The position numbers and the translations under genes were made by a program. Positions 1 through 12,907 of a stretch of DNA of 64,000 nt are shown piece by piece (position 1 is the stretch's first letter; each line of letters begins with the position of its first letter). The DNA is from Rutpela maculata (taxonomy: Eukaryota > Arthropoda > Insecta > Coleoptera > Cerambycidae): assembly GCA_936432065.2 (NCBI GenBank), contig OW386292.2, forward strand, positions 100,335,829-100,399,828, given 5' to 3'. The notes below the pieces were generated by a model. The model was not told where the DNA came from. It was given only the letters and a program-made list of their open reading frames with translations, and did not search any database.

Positions 1-358
1 GTTTCCCAAGTTTGTTACGTAATATGTGAACGGCCCCTTAGTTTCAATCTTTGCACTTCTGGATAAGTTACTGATAACTGACTAGAAAGTTGGATTGTGT
101 TTTCTTTTTAGCGTTTTCAAGTCCTAGAACTTAAAATTTAGCTTTACAGATTTTGGTTCATACAAACCACAATCTGTTAACAAATGTAAATTTATATTCA
201 AAGGGTGCTATAACTCTAAGCTCTAAGCTATGCGTATCGTATACAAATTCTTTACTAAATTTGATATATCCAACTATCGTCAGTTTACTCTGTCTTATAA
301 TGTTTCTATCAGATCATGGAAACCGAGAATTTGTGAAGATTTTCTTTATTATTTACAA
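1..358. other. AT-rich flank, no gene seen
   Basis: No coding region, RNA gene or repeat copy recognised. Short open frames here have no recognisable content. Confidence 0.5.
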
Positions 359-770
359 TACAGGGTAGGAAAAATTTTAATGTTCAGTATGGGGGAACTA
401 TTGGAGATACAGAGTCGGTTAAATTACAAAAAATTTGCCTCATTTGAGAAGAGTTTTTAGCCGTGTTCAATGTCACTCTAACAGGCATAGGTCACTAGAT
501 AAATTGAAAAAACTGAAATTTGACGTTTTCTTATTTTCACTTATTTGTTTATGAAGCTACAGTGCTGAGATTGCACAAGCAGGTATTAGAACATGTGTAT
601 AATTTAATTATGTCGATTTGTATGTAACTTTTTTCTTTATGGACGCATATGGCTATTTTTTTTTAAGCATGGTAATCAAATTCTACTGCACTGAGAAAAA
701 CGTTCCAAGTAAACCGTGATTCTGACACAATTTTCGTTAAGAGAAGTGTCTGGTTTGTTTTCTAATAATG
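359..770. repeat. Inverted repeat arm (left), TACAGGGT end
   Basis: Begins TACAGGGTAGG and is clearly related, in opposite orientation, to about 13380-13777. Shared stretches include the words around 468-500 (aatgtcactctaacaggcat) and the segment with 'cactgagaaaaa' near 690. I estimate roughly 75% identity with a large gap. It may be the left terminal repeat of a two-gene element or an independent MITE copy. Confidence 0.6.
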
Positions 771-1039
771 TTGCGTAGCAGTTATAATAAGTAAAAGAGA
801 AATTCTGACATGAGGTAAATAGTTCCTAATAACTAGGCAAATAGCGCCAATATAAAACGAGCACTTGTGTTAATAATTTATTTGTCAATAATTCTCAGTT
901 GTTTTACCGTGGACATTGATGTTTTTGTAGCAATTAAAGGAGTCCATTTGACTTTTTTTTAGTGGTAGCAAGTGCTCAAACACTTTCTGTTAGTGGGCAG
1001 TTTACTAGCATTTAACATTCAGTCGCTTAAATCTAAAAA

Positions 1040-1217
1040 AAAAAAACGTGTTCGGCTATTTCCGCGAGGACTCGAGCACTTGCTTCGAGGCCTTGGCTTG
1101 GTCGTTACGCAGTTTACGCTGAAAACGCCGTTAGTGTTTATTTTCGGCCGGAGTTAGAGTGTTGTTCATGGCATATACCTAGATTAAAGAATATATTACA
1201 TGTTAATGGTGTTTGTG
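1040..1217 (+). promoter_or_regulatory. CpG-rich stretch upstream of the SAM-domain gene
   Basis: From about 1048 to 1160 the base composition changes to CpG-rich sequence, unlike the AT-rich surroundings, and it ends about 60 bases before the first ATG of the spliced gene at 1218. It is a plausible promoter or 5' UTR. No TATA box or initiator was assigned. Confidence 0.35.
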
Positions 1218-4200
1218 ATGGATTATGCAACATTATTAAAACAGTGGGGCCTGGAGGCCGAAATAGATGCGTTTAATGGTAGGTGTAACTACAATTGATT
1301 GTGTTCCTATTTATAAGTTTTCATTCTACAGTCATATAAGTATACTGTTTTCACAGATTAATAATTTGTGCTGTTGTATTATAAAAATTAGCCACCTCCT
1401 ATTTTTTGTGTACTAATGGGAGTGGATGAAGTAAAAAAAAATGAGGCCTTTGCTTTTTTTACACACACTACCTATATCACAATTTTATTTTTTGAGACCT
1501 CAGCTTCTCATCATAGGTATATACTAAATACTAATTTTATGGAATCTTACTTGCTTGATTTACCTATTTACCGAGCTATTTACCCTCCATTTACCGTCTT
1601 CAACGGAATAGTTCAAGATCTCGTTAAAATACAAACGTGTACCAAATTTATTTTAAGTCAATAAGTATCTTAAACGGTTTCAGAATAATCTTGCGCGCAA
1701 AAAAAGTTAGACAGAACGACAGACAGATTTTTTTGCTCAAACTTAAAATCTCGACGTTTCATAACATTCTAAGCCTATTTAAATAATAAAAAATCTTGGA
1801 ATTTTTTAGCGTTACTACACTTCCACTGGATGTGGAAATAATTAAGACATAATTAAGATCTACCATTTTCAAACAATTGACGATAACATTAATACCCACG
1901 GTCAGTAAACTATACGGTTGCATCATCCAGAAGCTTTTTGACGTAGGAGCGCGCGGGGGAGGCAACCGAAAATGACGTAGCCTCTAGACCCAGCCAGGGC
2001 CGGCACTAGACATTTTGCTTCTCACTCTCACTCAATTAATAAACACTGATATAAACGAATAGTATACACTGGGACGACAGCAAACTAGTTCATTACACCG
2101 GACAGTGACAGTGCGACGTGCAACAAACAATATAAAAATAAACACGCTGTCGTTGTAGTATGCCAGACAAATTGAAAACACGACACGCGGCAACTAGTGC
2201 CGGCTCTGGATCTACCTAGACTTTGACCTTGATCTGAATAATTAAACAAATAAAGCGTGCAAGAGAGACAGATATCCTATTCCCATGCAAAAGATAGAGA
2301 CAAAGGTATCGATGGCTACATGACGTAGGCGCTAGACCCAAGTTCCCCCCCCGCGCGCTCCTTCTAGAAGCTACTGGATGAGGTAACCGTTGTAGTTTAA
2401 TGACCGTGATTAATACCTACCTAATAATGTATAAATTTTAACTAAACCTTAAGAAAATATATGCTAAAACCTTATAGTGCAGATAAGTTTCAAGTCAAAA
2501 TATGTGTAAGGCCTAAAAAAATAATAATAGTAAAGGTCAAAATTGAATTGTGAAGTGCAACAAGTCGTAAAACAACATACCTAGGTATTTTTTAAAATGT
2601 GGGTTTTTCACGTAGTTTTGAGTGATGTTCACAAACATAGGTAATTTTTTAAATATTTAAAACCATTTTATTGCATTATTTAAACTATCTTTTAAACTCT
2701 TAAAGCACAAGTTATATCTGATGAAGCTTTCATGATTTTCCATATTTTAAAATATCCCTGTCAAAAAATCCTATTTCAAACTTATAGAAATCATTTCAAA
2801 CTTATAGATAATTATACATTTTTTATGGGTAATCAATGATTATCTATAAGTTTGAAATAGGATTTTTTGACAGGGATATAGACATTAAGTTAAGTATTTA
2901 GATATAGGTATTCGCAATAGTTTATTTAGGAGAACCTCATAAGGAGAACTTTGTAAACAGAGTGTCTCACTTAAGGAGTGTAACAAACAGCCTTTATAAC
3001 TTTTAATTTTATCTGGTTTGAACGAAATTTTCATGAAAGATAAAAAACCCATTAGAGTCTACTTATGTAGAAAAAACCATTCGCCCCCTTCAAATGCAAA
3101 GCCACCTGTGGTACCAAAATATATGGAAGAAAATTAAAAAATCATAGGCATTTTTTTATTGAAAAATTTTACTAATAAAAGTTTAAGTATTAATGTTACA
3201 CTCTAGGAAGTAACCCTATTATATGTAGTTTTAAAAATATTACCTATGTATTTTTGTTTATATTACTTTAGCTGAGGGAATCACAGATGAATCTTTCAAA
3301 ATGATAGATGATGAAACAGTCAACATCATTTTCAAAAAATGTGGCCCAAAATTAATATTTAAACGTAAATACAAGGAATATACTGATAACCTTCATTATG
3401 GTACACCAAAAAGTGACATAAGTTTGGCAAGTAGCAATATATTCAATTTAGAAGAACAGGTATTTTTTTATAGAAAAATATAGGTATCACAAAAAAAAAT
3501 AAATCGTCAAAATTTTTAGGAGTGTTCTAGTGGCACCGACAATTCAAGTGCTATAATAGAATTTGAAGGCAGTTCTAAGTGGCTAGAGTCCGAATATGAC
3601 TCCAACACAACAATTATTTTTTCTCCAGATCGAGATCCAGATGGAGAACCTGTCTCCAAGAAATTGGCGGTATTGTCATCAACTAGTATCTTTGAGGGGG
3701 TATGCATATGATATTTTTGTATTTTGTTATAAATTACTTTTTATTTAACTTTCCTTAGGGATTAGAAAATGTTCTTAAGAAGTGTCCTGAAGGACAACTT
3801 GCTCTTATTAATGCAAGGAAATTAAATAATGACTTAAGACAAAAAATAGCCAAGGTTGTTATTAATGACCTATTGTCTGCCTCTAATTTTGGAAAACAAG
3901 GAAAATTCGAGTAAGTATATATCTATGTACAGGGTGCGCTACTTAAAACTCCCCAGACTTGTAACTTTTTATTTTTGAAGCGATGACCATGTTGGGCACA
4001 TCAAATTGTAGACATTTTAAAAGCCTTTAAATATGCATACAGAGTAATTTTAAAAAAATTTTTTTGAAGAAATTGTTAAGAAAGGTAACTTAATTTCTTT
4101 GAATGTTTTGTTACCTCACCTTGTACATGAAATGTGTTAATGTTTTCTTATAAAGGTTTTAATTAGCTTCGATTTATGTTATTAAAAAAAAAATTAAATA

Positions 4201-7200
4201 AAAATTTTGCAATTTCCTATTTAGTACATTTTAATAAGTACCTACCTAAAGTTTGTTTTTAAAAATATTTATTTCTTTTGTATCTTGTTGCTGTTTTGTT
4301 ACGTTGAGTATTGTTTGTGATATGTCTTTTACAAATAAAGCATAAAATTATTATTTACATTTTTTTCAGTTATTTTAAAAAAAATCAGTTTTAATCGGAA
4401 GGAGTGTTTTTAATTTCTTTCTCTAAAACCAAAAAGAATTTCGAATATGACTTAATAACATAAATTGAAGCTAATTAAAACCTTTATAAGAAAACATTAA
4501 CGCAGTTCATGTACAGGATGAGGTAAAAAAATATTCAATAAGTTTTCTTTCTTAACAATTTTTTCAAAAATTGTTTTTTTTTAAATCACTGTACACATGT
4601 TTAAATGTCTTAAAAATATCTACAATTTGATGTGCTCAACATGGTCGTCGCTTAAAAAATAAGAAAGTTACGAACCTGGGGAGTTTTTGTATATTTAATA
4701 TTTAATATTTTAAATATCAAAATTTATAACATATGCGCAGCTACTTTCATGAAATGTCGATGGGGAGGAAAACAATTTTTAAGAAAAAATATGATGATAT
4801 TGTGTTACCATTATAGTACAGAAAACAATTAGTTGGATCGGTATATTTATAGTGTTTCGTCCACAGACGTCCGAAATGAACCAGGTGATAAAAGTAACAA
4901 TATTGACTATCACATGTGCGGTGTCCAATTTTGGACGGTTTAAAAGTTACAAATTTTTTATATTCTTTGAGTCGTACCTCCACTGTGTACACTGAAGAAA
5001 ATAATGGCTGCAGCGAGATAATTTTTTTATTAATCATAGCTGAATAATGTACTCACCTAACCAAACATCATATTCAGTCAAGTACCATGACAAAAATCAA
5101 AGAAAAATATATTTTTGTAAAAAATTAGTTGTTTGTGTGTTTTTTAAAAACTTTTTTTCCATTGTTCCGATGGTACTTGAATGAATATTTGGTTAGGTGA
5201 CTATTCAGCTATTATCAATAAAAAAAATTCTTTTATTGCACCCATTATATTTTTCATAGTGTACACGGTACCTACGAAAAAATTTAAAAAAACTTAAACT
5301 TACGTAACGTAACCTAATGTAACTTTTAAACTTTCCAAAGTTGGACCCCACATGTAGTCAATATTGTTGCTCTTACGGCGTCCTCTATCACCTGATTCAT
5401 GTTGGACGTCTATGAAGGGAATCTAGTTTATCGTTATAGTTAATAGTATACAAAAAATTACTGTAGAGGTTTTCATTAAGTAATAACAAAACATTTAATT
5501 TTTTTAATTTTCAAATTACTGTTTTAGAGTTTGAATCTGTGTATTTGAGAAACATCAATATTTTTTGCATTTTCTGTTGGTAATAAACTGCGTAATTTAC
5601 AGATTAGGGCGTGACATCTTCATTAAGGCTGCCAATGAAATCGTAAAACTATTTCCTGGGGAGCAAATTGCTACATATTATATCCCATTCCAATCAAAAC
5701 AAGGTTTGAGGCAACCGGCAAGGGGGAAACTCTGGTCTAGATATTTGAATGTGAGAGGAGCACTAAGGGTGGTAGGACAAAGTGTCCTGAAAGAAAAAAA
5801 TGTTATGGAACAGAAAGAGAACATCAGTGAAGAAGACAAGAATGACCTCGTATTTCTAAAGAGTGCCATCGAACCGTTTCCCAAGGTTTCAAAAATTTGG
5901 GAAAACACTTTTAATCGAAGAACGGAGCTATACAAAAATTGTAATATCGAGGACATTTTTAAAGACTTCCCTTGTTTAAGTACCGCTTATGGCCTGGAAT
6001 TGGTAAATATTATTTTTAATCACTTTAAAGTAGACTATTGCGAATACCAATTAATCTGCTGTTTGTATTTTGTATTGTGCATTTACTAAGCCATAATTAA
6101 AAAAAAAAAATCTAGTTAAACGTATCAAATAGCTTTATTTTCATGAAAATTATAAATTGCAATAAGTATTCATAATTATTTGCTCCGACAACTTCATTTA
6201 AAAAATTGTTGAAATTTATTGAATGAACCATCTGATAATTATTAATTATTACGCAACAATTGATACCCCTCTCAATTTTTTATTTTTTTTATGGAACTAT
6301 TATAAAAGCCAAAAATTAATTTTTATATTTGCAATATAATAGTTTCATTTATTTTTAATTTTACTATTCCTATTATTTGATAGTTTGAGAAATCTAAGAA
6401 ATAATTTTTTTATTTTCTTTTTTAGCTTGAGTCGGACTTTAATCAAATGCATGAAGATAAAATCGACATTATTTACACAAATTGGCCAAGAATTTCTGCA
6501 GCAATTTTAAAAGAAGCAGGTGAAAGAAACGTTGTGTGTAAAGAGCCCCTATTGGGTAAGTAAAGTAAGAAAATATAATACATATTGAATTTAATTGTAG
6601 CTATAGGCGTCTGAATTTAAGATGCCAGCGCCAAAGTGGAGAACTCGTGAACTACTTATAGGCCGTTTGTTTATTTATTTGGCGAATACTTATATCGATT
6701 TTTTTCTGTTTATTGTTATTTTTGGCGTTAAAAATAACATTAATAATATATGACCTAAAGGTTTGCAAGATTTTGTCGTAAGTGATTTGCAAGATGTTAA
6801 TGGCATTATTCAGCAAAATTCATATTTTTTAGGTTATCTGGTTTTCCCCTTGAAAAGTACAGTTTCTTCGACATAAACGGTGTCTGGCTAGTTAAATATT
6901 AATAAACTTAAATGTTTCTTTAAATTTATGTACAGTTGTAGTTTAAATCACTTTTTTTCAGGAAACATGAGTGACATTTAGGTTAAGCATATTGCAATGT
7001 ATGGAACATTTGGGAAGCACTAAAAATGTAAAAATTCTAATTGCGTGTATGAAGGCGGGAATATGTTTTAAATGCAGGACATATTATTTTGTGTGGTACA
7101 ACCCATATTCAACACAAAACTTAATAAATGTGTATGCTCTATGTTTACAAACAAGTGTCAGATCATGAAATAAGTAACTGAAAAGATATTTATTAACTCT

Positions 7201-9111
7201 TTAAGTAAAATAACTGAAACAGTATTTTGTAAAATATGAAATAGAAATATTCAATAGTGCATGATGCAATAGTATACATTACTTTTATAAATATACTGAA
7301 ATTGCATATATTTATTTATTTCAAAAATTTCACTTACAATGTGTGATTGTTCAGGCCATTATTATTGCTACTCGGGCCCCTCGGACCACGGTTATTTGCA
7401 CCAGCTTTTTCCCTCTCAATGCCTGGTTAAAGGTGTCTACATCAAAGAGGGTATGCTGTGAACATTGTCATGCCAAATCAACTTTTACGAGTTGTCCCTG
7501 CGATCTACAAAGGATACCGACTAGGTTGGCTCCAGCAAATTGTATCTTGTGTAGTCCCTTTAAACGCTATCATATTTTTGATCTCAGTTTATCATTATTT
7601 ACTTATTGTTGATATCATCGTACACTAAAGAGACAATGATAGAAAGGCCTATAATTAGTTTGTCTATAGATCACCAGGTGGCGTACTCCTTATTTTCAGA
7701 CGCCTATAAACATAAATTAATAAATACATTTTTTGTTTCTTTCAGACGAATCCACTCGATCTCTTCTCATACTACCCCGATTATTTTCTCCTGTAAATTT
7801 AAAAAAATCTTCTAAAGGCAAAGCAGGATGGAGGCCAACAAGAGCCGAGATTCAAGACAGCTTCTTCTTTCACATAGAGGTATATAAAACATACTCAGTA
7901 GTAATAGTACTAGTGCATACAATTTTGCCACAAAAATTTGAATAAATCTGTTTTTATATAGGAGATTTACTCAACAATTGCATGAGTGTGGGTGGCTATG
8001 GAGAATGAAAAAATTCCAAGTCGTAGACGAGGAATTTTTTTCAATACATAGCTACTTGCGTGAATTTTATTGTTAAAAAGCTAATCACTAGATTTGTTTA
8101 AATTTATCCTAAGGAAAAATTGTATGTATAAGTGGTATTTAAATAGACTATTTCCTGAGTAAACGTAAATTTGTATTAAATATTTTTGTTGAGATCTGCC
8201 AAATTTACTCGGGTAAACGAAATCGAGTAAATTTGCAACAGGTCCTGTCAGTCAATTTTTCCATTTATTAAAATTACTAATGTGATCAAAATTGATAGTT
8301 CTGATTGGTTAGAAAGGACACAAGTCATAGTCATAGTATGAGTTTCAAGGACTATTCTAATTTACAGATTAGGTTTTTTACAACTAGCTCAAATAATAAA
8401 ATGGTCTTTCTTGCCTTTCTGACAATAACATGACAAATGTTGATGCATTAACATTCCTAAAATCCGATAGATATTTTCAAATCTGAAACTAGCATAGGTA
8501 TGAGAATTTTAACAAAATGGACATTAAATAATTATTGTACATTTTGAGATTCTTTCTCGGATTATTTTAAAAATTATTTAGCAAATTGATGACAATACAA
8601 TTTCTTTCTATTTTTGTTGAACCCGAGCTTACAAATGTGGTTTAGAAAAACCTTGAAAAATGTGTACCTACCAATATCAGGTTGTCTGTTTGACAGGTTT
8701 GACAAAGTGGCTTGTTCTCTCCTTTTTTTTTTTTTAATAATTGTGACTTAATAATGAAGCTTTATTGTTTTTTTCTTGTAGGATTTTAACTCATTTCAAG
8801 AGGTTATTGAGAGACGAAGAGCCAAACTGGACTTGTATGATATCCCTCTACAACCCTTTGCCTGTTCATTAGGAGAAGACTCTTTTTACATAGTAGTAAA
8901 TGAAGTGAAATATAAATGTGACTCATGCATCAGATGTTTGGAACTTCTCTTTAAAGCAATACACGCCTTAAACTTGGAATATCCTCCGGAATCGAAACAT
9001 ATTTGGAATTTTATTCAGGAATCTGTTTTCGAAATTCCAGCAACTAGTAAGAATAGTAGTACTGCCTGCGTCATTGCTGATATAAATTTTCATCTTACAC
9101 AGGAAAATTAA
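1218..9111 (+). CDS. Spliced SAM-domain protein, 524 aa, 8 exons, intact
   Basis: Exons I derive: 1218-1278, 3272-3459, 3520-3699, 3759-3910, 5603-6002, 6426-6555, 7746-7879 and 8782-9111. All introns are GT-AG, all junction phases agree, and the joined frame is open to TAA at 9111. Exons 1-2 give residues 1-83 and form a sterile alpha motif (SAM) domain: an LLKQWGLE start, then EGITDESF, LDD-type helix and LIFKRKYKEY end. Exon 3 is acidic and serine-rich. Exons 4-5 hold a conserved-looking block with LGRDIFIKAANEIVKLFP and a GKLWSRYLNVR motif. The C-terminal exon has a CDSCIRC motif. SAM domains mediate protein oligomerisation; the rest I do not recognise. The gene sits 226 bases upstream of the zinc-finger/transposase gene on the same strand, which suggests a partner gene of a DNA transposon. 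Introns 1 and 4 carry foldback elements that did not break the gene. Confidence 0.75.
1883..2430. mobile_element. Foldback MITE in intron 1
   Basis: The sequence about 1885-1960 (taatacccacggtcagtaaa, catcatccagaagc, gcgcgcgggg) is repeated in inverted orientation at about 2345-2430, and 'gccggcactag' near 1999 pairs with 'ctagtgccggc' near 2193. No coding sequence. Non-autonomous foldback element. Confidence 0.65.
2752..2879. repeat. Short near-perfect hairpin
   Basis: The arm atatccctgtcaaaaaatcc (2752) is matched in inverse by ggattttttgacagggatat ending at 2879, with about 35 paired bases per arm. The left arm also contains an internal duplication of 'atttcaaacttataga'. Confidence 0.75.
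3928..4693. mobile_element. Foldback MITE, TACAGGGTGCG end, in intron 4
   Basis: The left arm starts TACAGGGTGCGC, followed by a stretch (actccccagacttgtaact, gcgatgaccatgttgggcac) that returns inverted near 4620-4685. The arms are roughly 250-300 bases with an AT-rich centre and no ORF. It lies between exons 4 and 5 of the SAM gene. Confidence 0.75.
4858..5417. mobile_element. Large foldback element in intron 4
   Basis: A long imperfect palindrome: the left arm includes tccacagacgtccgaaatga and acaatattgactatcacatg, and the right arm returns these inverted at about 5350-5417. The centre is a tighter hairpin (ctcacctaaccaaa near 5051, tttggttaggtga near 5189). Non-coding. Confidence 0.7.
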
Positions 9112-9236
9112 TTATGAGTAGATAGAAACTTCAGAACTGAATTTTTCACAATATCATTTTACCTTTATAGTACTTATCCATATTAATGTATTTAATATTT
9201 ATAGAGTATGACAAAAACGGTGTATCACAAAGTGTA

Positions 9237-9242
9237 AATAAA
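9237..9242 (+). terminator. Poly(A) signal of SAM gene
   Basis: AATAAA 126 bases after the TAA stop of the SAM gene and about 95 bases before the next ATG. This is the expected position for the 3' end of the upstream transcript. Confidence 0.5.
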
Positions 9243-9337
9243 AATATTTGAATGGTTTGAAACACTTTGGAAACTCATTATTTATGACAATCTTTCGATT
9301 CAAATTTTTATAGAAATTTGTACATAAAGTTAAAGTC

Positions 9338-11785
9338 ATGCCTACTTGCAATACTTGCCATTTAGAAATAAAAGATACTAAAACATTTTTTACTCATTTA
9401 AAGCTGATACATAATTATACACAAATGTCATCATATATCTGTGGTGAAGCTAATTGTTATCGAAATTTTTCCTCGTTAAACTCTTATAAGAAACATATAA
9501 AAATCCACGAGCATAGTAACTTGGATGAAAATATATCTAATAGCAATAACCTTAACATTGACAAAACATTTAATAATCAGCACAGTAATTTTGAAAATAT
9601 AACTGAATTTGTAGCAATTAATGAGGAAGACAAATCTGAGAACAAACTTGATGATTTTAAAAACTATCAAGGTATATTGCAAGCTAATATTTTAACATTT
9701 ATTTGTAAATTGTATGCTAATTCCACTTTTAATAGAAAGAATGTTCAGTTTATTATTGAAAGTATGTCTGATTTATTTGCAGAGCCAATAAGTATTTTAA
9801 AACGTAATGTACAATTATCCATTATTAATAATCCAGGCTTAAGTTATGTTGCTGATTATCTTTCAGAAATTGAATATTTATTTAAGAATTTAGATAGTGA
9901 ATATCTTCGTTTTAAGCATTTTGAAAATTCTGAACTATTCATCAAACCAATTGAGTATGTTGTTGGCCAACGTTTAGATAAAGTTCAGGGTGGGGCAGGA
10001 TTACCGAAAAATTACTTTTACCAATTTATTCCTTTGAGAAAAATTTTAAAATTATTTTTTGAATTACCCAATGTATTTAATGAAACTTCTTGTTATATAA
10101 AAAATCTTAAGAAAGAAAATAATGTATGCAACATAATTCAAAGTGATTTTTGGGTCTCAAAAATAGATTCTTTGAAATTTCAGGAAACTGATATTGTACT
10201 GCCATTATTTATATATTTTGATGAATTCGAAAGCGGGAATCCTTTAGGGTCCCATGCTGGTATCCATAAAATTGGGGCAGTGTACTGTTCTATAGCATGT
10301 CTCTCACCAAAATATCAGTCGCATTTAGAAAATATTTTTTTAGTAATGTTATTTCACAGTGCAGATTTGAAGGACTTTGGGACCAAAGTTGTTTTTTCTA
10401 AATTAATTGAAGAATTACAATTTTTGATAAAAGACGGAATAATAATAGAAGTAGAAAATAAAAAAATTAAAATATATTTTTGTCTCGCTTTGCTTCTTGG
10501 CGATAATTTAGGTTTACACATGCTGTTAGGATATTGTCAAAGTTTCAGTGCTACATATTTTTGTAGATTTTGTAAATGTAGTAAAATAGAAAATCAAAAA
10601 GCTACTTCGCAACAAGACAGTAAAATGAGAAATAAGTTAAATTACGAAGAAGATTTGCAAATTAACAACGTAACTCTAACAGGAATTAAAGAATCTTGTG
10701 TATGGAATGATGTAGACTCATTTCATGTGACTGAAAATTATTCAGTTGATATTGCCCACGATTTATTTGAAGGTGTTGCACTGTTTGATATAACTGAAAT
10801 TTTACATCAGTTTGTATGTATAGATAAATTTTTTACCATTGAAACTTTAAATTGTAAATTAAAATACTTTGATTTCGGAAATCAAAATATTAATAAACCC
10901 CCTCTTATTACTTTAGAAAATTTAAAAAAAAAGAAAATTAATATGTCGTGCTCAGAAATGAAAACATTGATACTTTATGCTGGACTAATTTTTGGGGATA
11001 TAATACCAAAGGATAATAAAGTTTGGAAATTATATATTCTTTTAAGAAAAATTCTCAATATTGTGTTATCAGATGCCGTTAACATTATTATTTGCAATAA
11101 GTTAACAACTTTGATAAAAGAACACCATGAGCTGTATAAACAACTGTTCTCATTGCCACTGAAACCTAAACATCATTTTATTACACATTACCCTACAGTC
11201 ATGAAAAATGTTGGCCCCCTTAAACACTTGTCTACTCTAAGATATGAATCAAAACATAGAGAATCAAAACTTGCAGCTAATGTTGTATCATCCAGAGTTA
11301 ATATTACAAAAACTTTAGCTATTAAAAATCAATTGAAATTATGTTACAGATTTTCTACTCGTGAGGGGTTTAAAAAAGAAACGATTAGTTGTGACTGCAA
11401 TTATACAGAACAAGATATTTATATGGTAATACCAGATTTTGATACTATTTGTTCATCTCGAATTATACTTAATAAGTTCAAAACTGTGAATGTTTGTAAG
11501 AAAGTATCGATTGGGAGTGATACTTACAAACGAGATGATATAATCATAATTGAAAACTTATGTTTACCAGTTTTTGGTGTTATATGTTTCATCTTTAGCA
11601 ACAACAATAAAGAAATATGTTTTATTTGCAAGGAATTTAAAACAGTAGAATTAAATGAACATTACTATGCTTATGAAGTTATACCTACTGACAAAAAAAA
11701 GATTGTATTTCATTCGGAAATAATTTATTCAAGACATGTAATTTGTACACAGCTTCAAAGTAAAAAATATATTAGTATATATTAA
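9338..11785 (+). CDS. C2H2 zinc-finger / CACTA-type transposase-like protein, 815 aa
   Basis: Single uninterrupted exon from ATG at 9338. Two C2H2 fingers lie at residues 4-25 (C4, C7, H20, H25) and 35-57 (C35, C40, H53, H57). An acidic Asn-rich linker and a large body follow, with features typical of animal CACTA/CMC-like transposases: an FCRFCKC cluster, the motif VDIAHDLFEGV (around 10741-10780) and a late KPKHHFITHYPTVMK...GPLKHLSTLRYE...KH region. The acidic residues within these blocks are candidate catalytic residues, but I cannot assign a DDE triad with certainty. No stop or frameshift is present, unlike the other transposase copies in the window. The paired upstream SAM gene suggests a two-gene autonomous element. 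The alternative is a domesticated transposase gene. Confidence 0.7.
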   Translation: MPTCNTCHLEIKDTKTFFTHLKLIHNYTQMSSYICGEANCYRNFSSLNSYKKHIKIHEHSNLDENISNSNNLNIDKTFNNQHSNFENITEFVAINEEDKSENKLDDFKNYQGILQANILTFICKLYANSTFNRKNVQFIIESMSDLFAEPISILKRNVQLSIINNPGLSYVADYLSEIEYLFKNLDSEYLRFKHFENSELFIKPIEYVVGQRLDKVQGGAGLPKNYFYQFIPLRKILKLFFELPNVFNETSCYIKNLKKENNVCNIIQSDFWVSKIDSLKFQETDIVLPLFIYFDEFESGNPLGSHAGIHKIGAVYCSIACLSPKYQSHLENIFLVMLFHSADLKDFGTKVVFSKLIEELQFLIKDGIIIEVENKKIKIYFCLALLLGDNLGLHMLLGYCQSFSATYFCRFCKCSKIENQKATSQQDSKMRNKLNYEEDLQINNVTLTGIKESCVWNDVDSFHVTENYSVDIAHDLFEGVALFDITEILHQFVCIDKFFTIETLNCKLKYFDFGNQNINKPPLITLENLKKKKINMSCSEMKTLILYAGLIFGDIIPKDNKVWKLYILLRKILNIVLSDAVNIIICNKLTTLIKEHHELYKQLFSLPLKPKHHFITHYPTVMKNVGPLKHLSTLRYESKHRESKLAANVVSSRVNITKTLAIKNQLKLCYRFSTREGFKKETISCDCNYTEQDIYMVIPDFDTICSSRIILNKFKTVNVCKKVSIGSDTYKRDDIIIIENLCLPVFGVICFIFSNNNKEICFICKEFKTVELNEHYYAYEVIPTDKKKIVFHSEIIYSRHVICTQLQSKKYISIY

Positions 11786-12017
11786 AACTCTATATTTTCG
11801 TTACATTTATACAAAGTGTTTCATCAGAACAAATTTTAATGAACACGCATAAATGATATTTTTATGTATTGTTTTTTATTTGTCATACGTTTTTAAATAA
11901 ATACGTGAAAATTATTATTATTTGTCTGCTTCTCTTATATCCTAAATATCAAAACAAGAAATCACCTTATATTTGTACAGTGTGATGGTGTGTACTAATG
12001 TGATTATGCATTGTATA
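11786..12017 (+). terminator. 3' flank with poly(A) signal at 11896-11901
   Basis: AATAAA at 11896-11901, 111 bases past the stop of the zinc-finger/transposase gene, in AT-rich DNA with no other content. Confidence 0.45.
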
Positions 12018-12907
12018 TACAGTGTGTCCCACTTTGAATGGCCCCTCTCCATATCTCAGTTATTAGTCATTCGATTCCAACCAAATTTGAATTGGTATCA
12101 AAGACTCCATACTATGACTTTTTTGAGAAAAGCAAAACTTATTTTATCGTTGGTTGGGACCAAGAAACTTGGCACGGTAAGGGTGTATCAAGTAGTCTGT
12201 TACTGGCTCGAGACAAGCATTGTTTCAATTATTACTTTAAGAATCCCTCTAAAATTTTACATTTTGAATTATGGTTTGTGAATTACTGCCCCCACAAAAG
12301 TACATTTTACAAAAATTAAATACCTAATTAATAACTTAGAAACGAATTGTTTGAAAAACAGTCATTCCTCATTTTCTATTTATCTTTTCTTTTTTCTGCC
12401 ACCTATAATGTTATCAAAATTTTCAAACTCTGCAATCTTAAAACGATACGGCAAAGTTAATTTTATGAAAAATACTTATTAAATTTTTATGGCTTACAAA
12501 ATTTGAATGTATCAATGGCATTGGGGAGTAGAAAAAGTGAATTTAAATAGAAAATGAAGAATGACATTTTTTCAGAAAACATTTTGTTTCCATGTTATTA
12601 ATTATTTAATATTTAAAAAATGTATTTTTATGCATGGAGGCTGTAATTCTAAAACCATATAAAATTTATAGTGGGGGTTCCAAGCAAGCTGATAAATAAT
12701 ATTGTGTTAGTTTTTCCGTAAAAAATGCGTAATATGACTTCTCGAAAAATTAACCTTTTATTCTTATATGTATATAAAAGTGGATGACTGAATAAATAAG
12801 TTTTGTTTTATTCAAAAAAGTCATATAGTAAAAGTCTTTGATATCAAGACTATGACTATAATACCTGAAATATGGAGGGATGGCCATTAAAATTGGGACA
12901 CACTGTA
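12018..12907. mobile_element. Mariner-like MITE with long inverted ends, 890 bp
   Basis: Ends TACAGTGTGTCCC and GGGACACACTGTA, followed inward by related arms (gaatggcccctctccatatc on the left; tatggagggatggcc in inverse on the right), and further inward matches such as 'atgacttttttga' and 'caaaaaagtcat'. TA dinucleotides at both ends fit a Tc1/mariner-type target duplication. The open frames inside are not recognisable as transposase. Confidence 0.8.

Noticed and set aside
972..1157. 61-codon ORF upstream of the SAM gene
   Set aside because: It spans a poly(A) run and the CpG-rich promoter-like stretch and shows no domain or splice evidence.
7343..7815. Open frames in intron 6 of the SAM gene
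   Set aside because: Only the part from 7746 to 7879 joins the spliced frame; the rest has no recognisable content.
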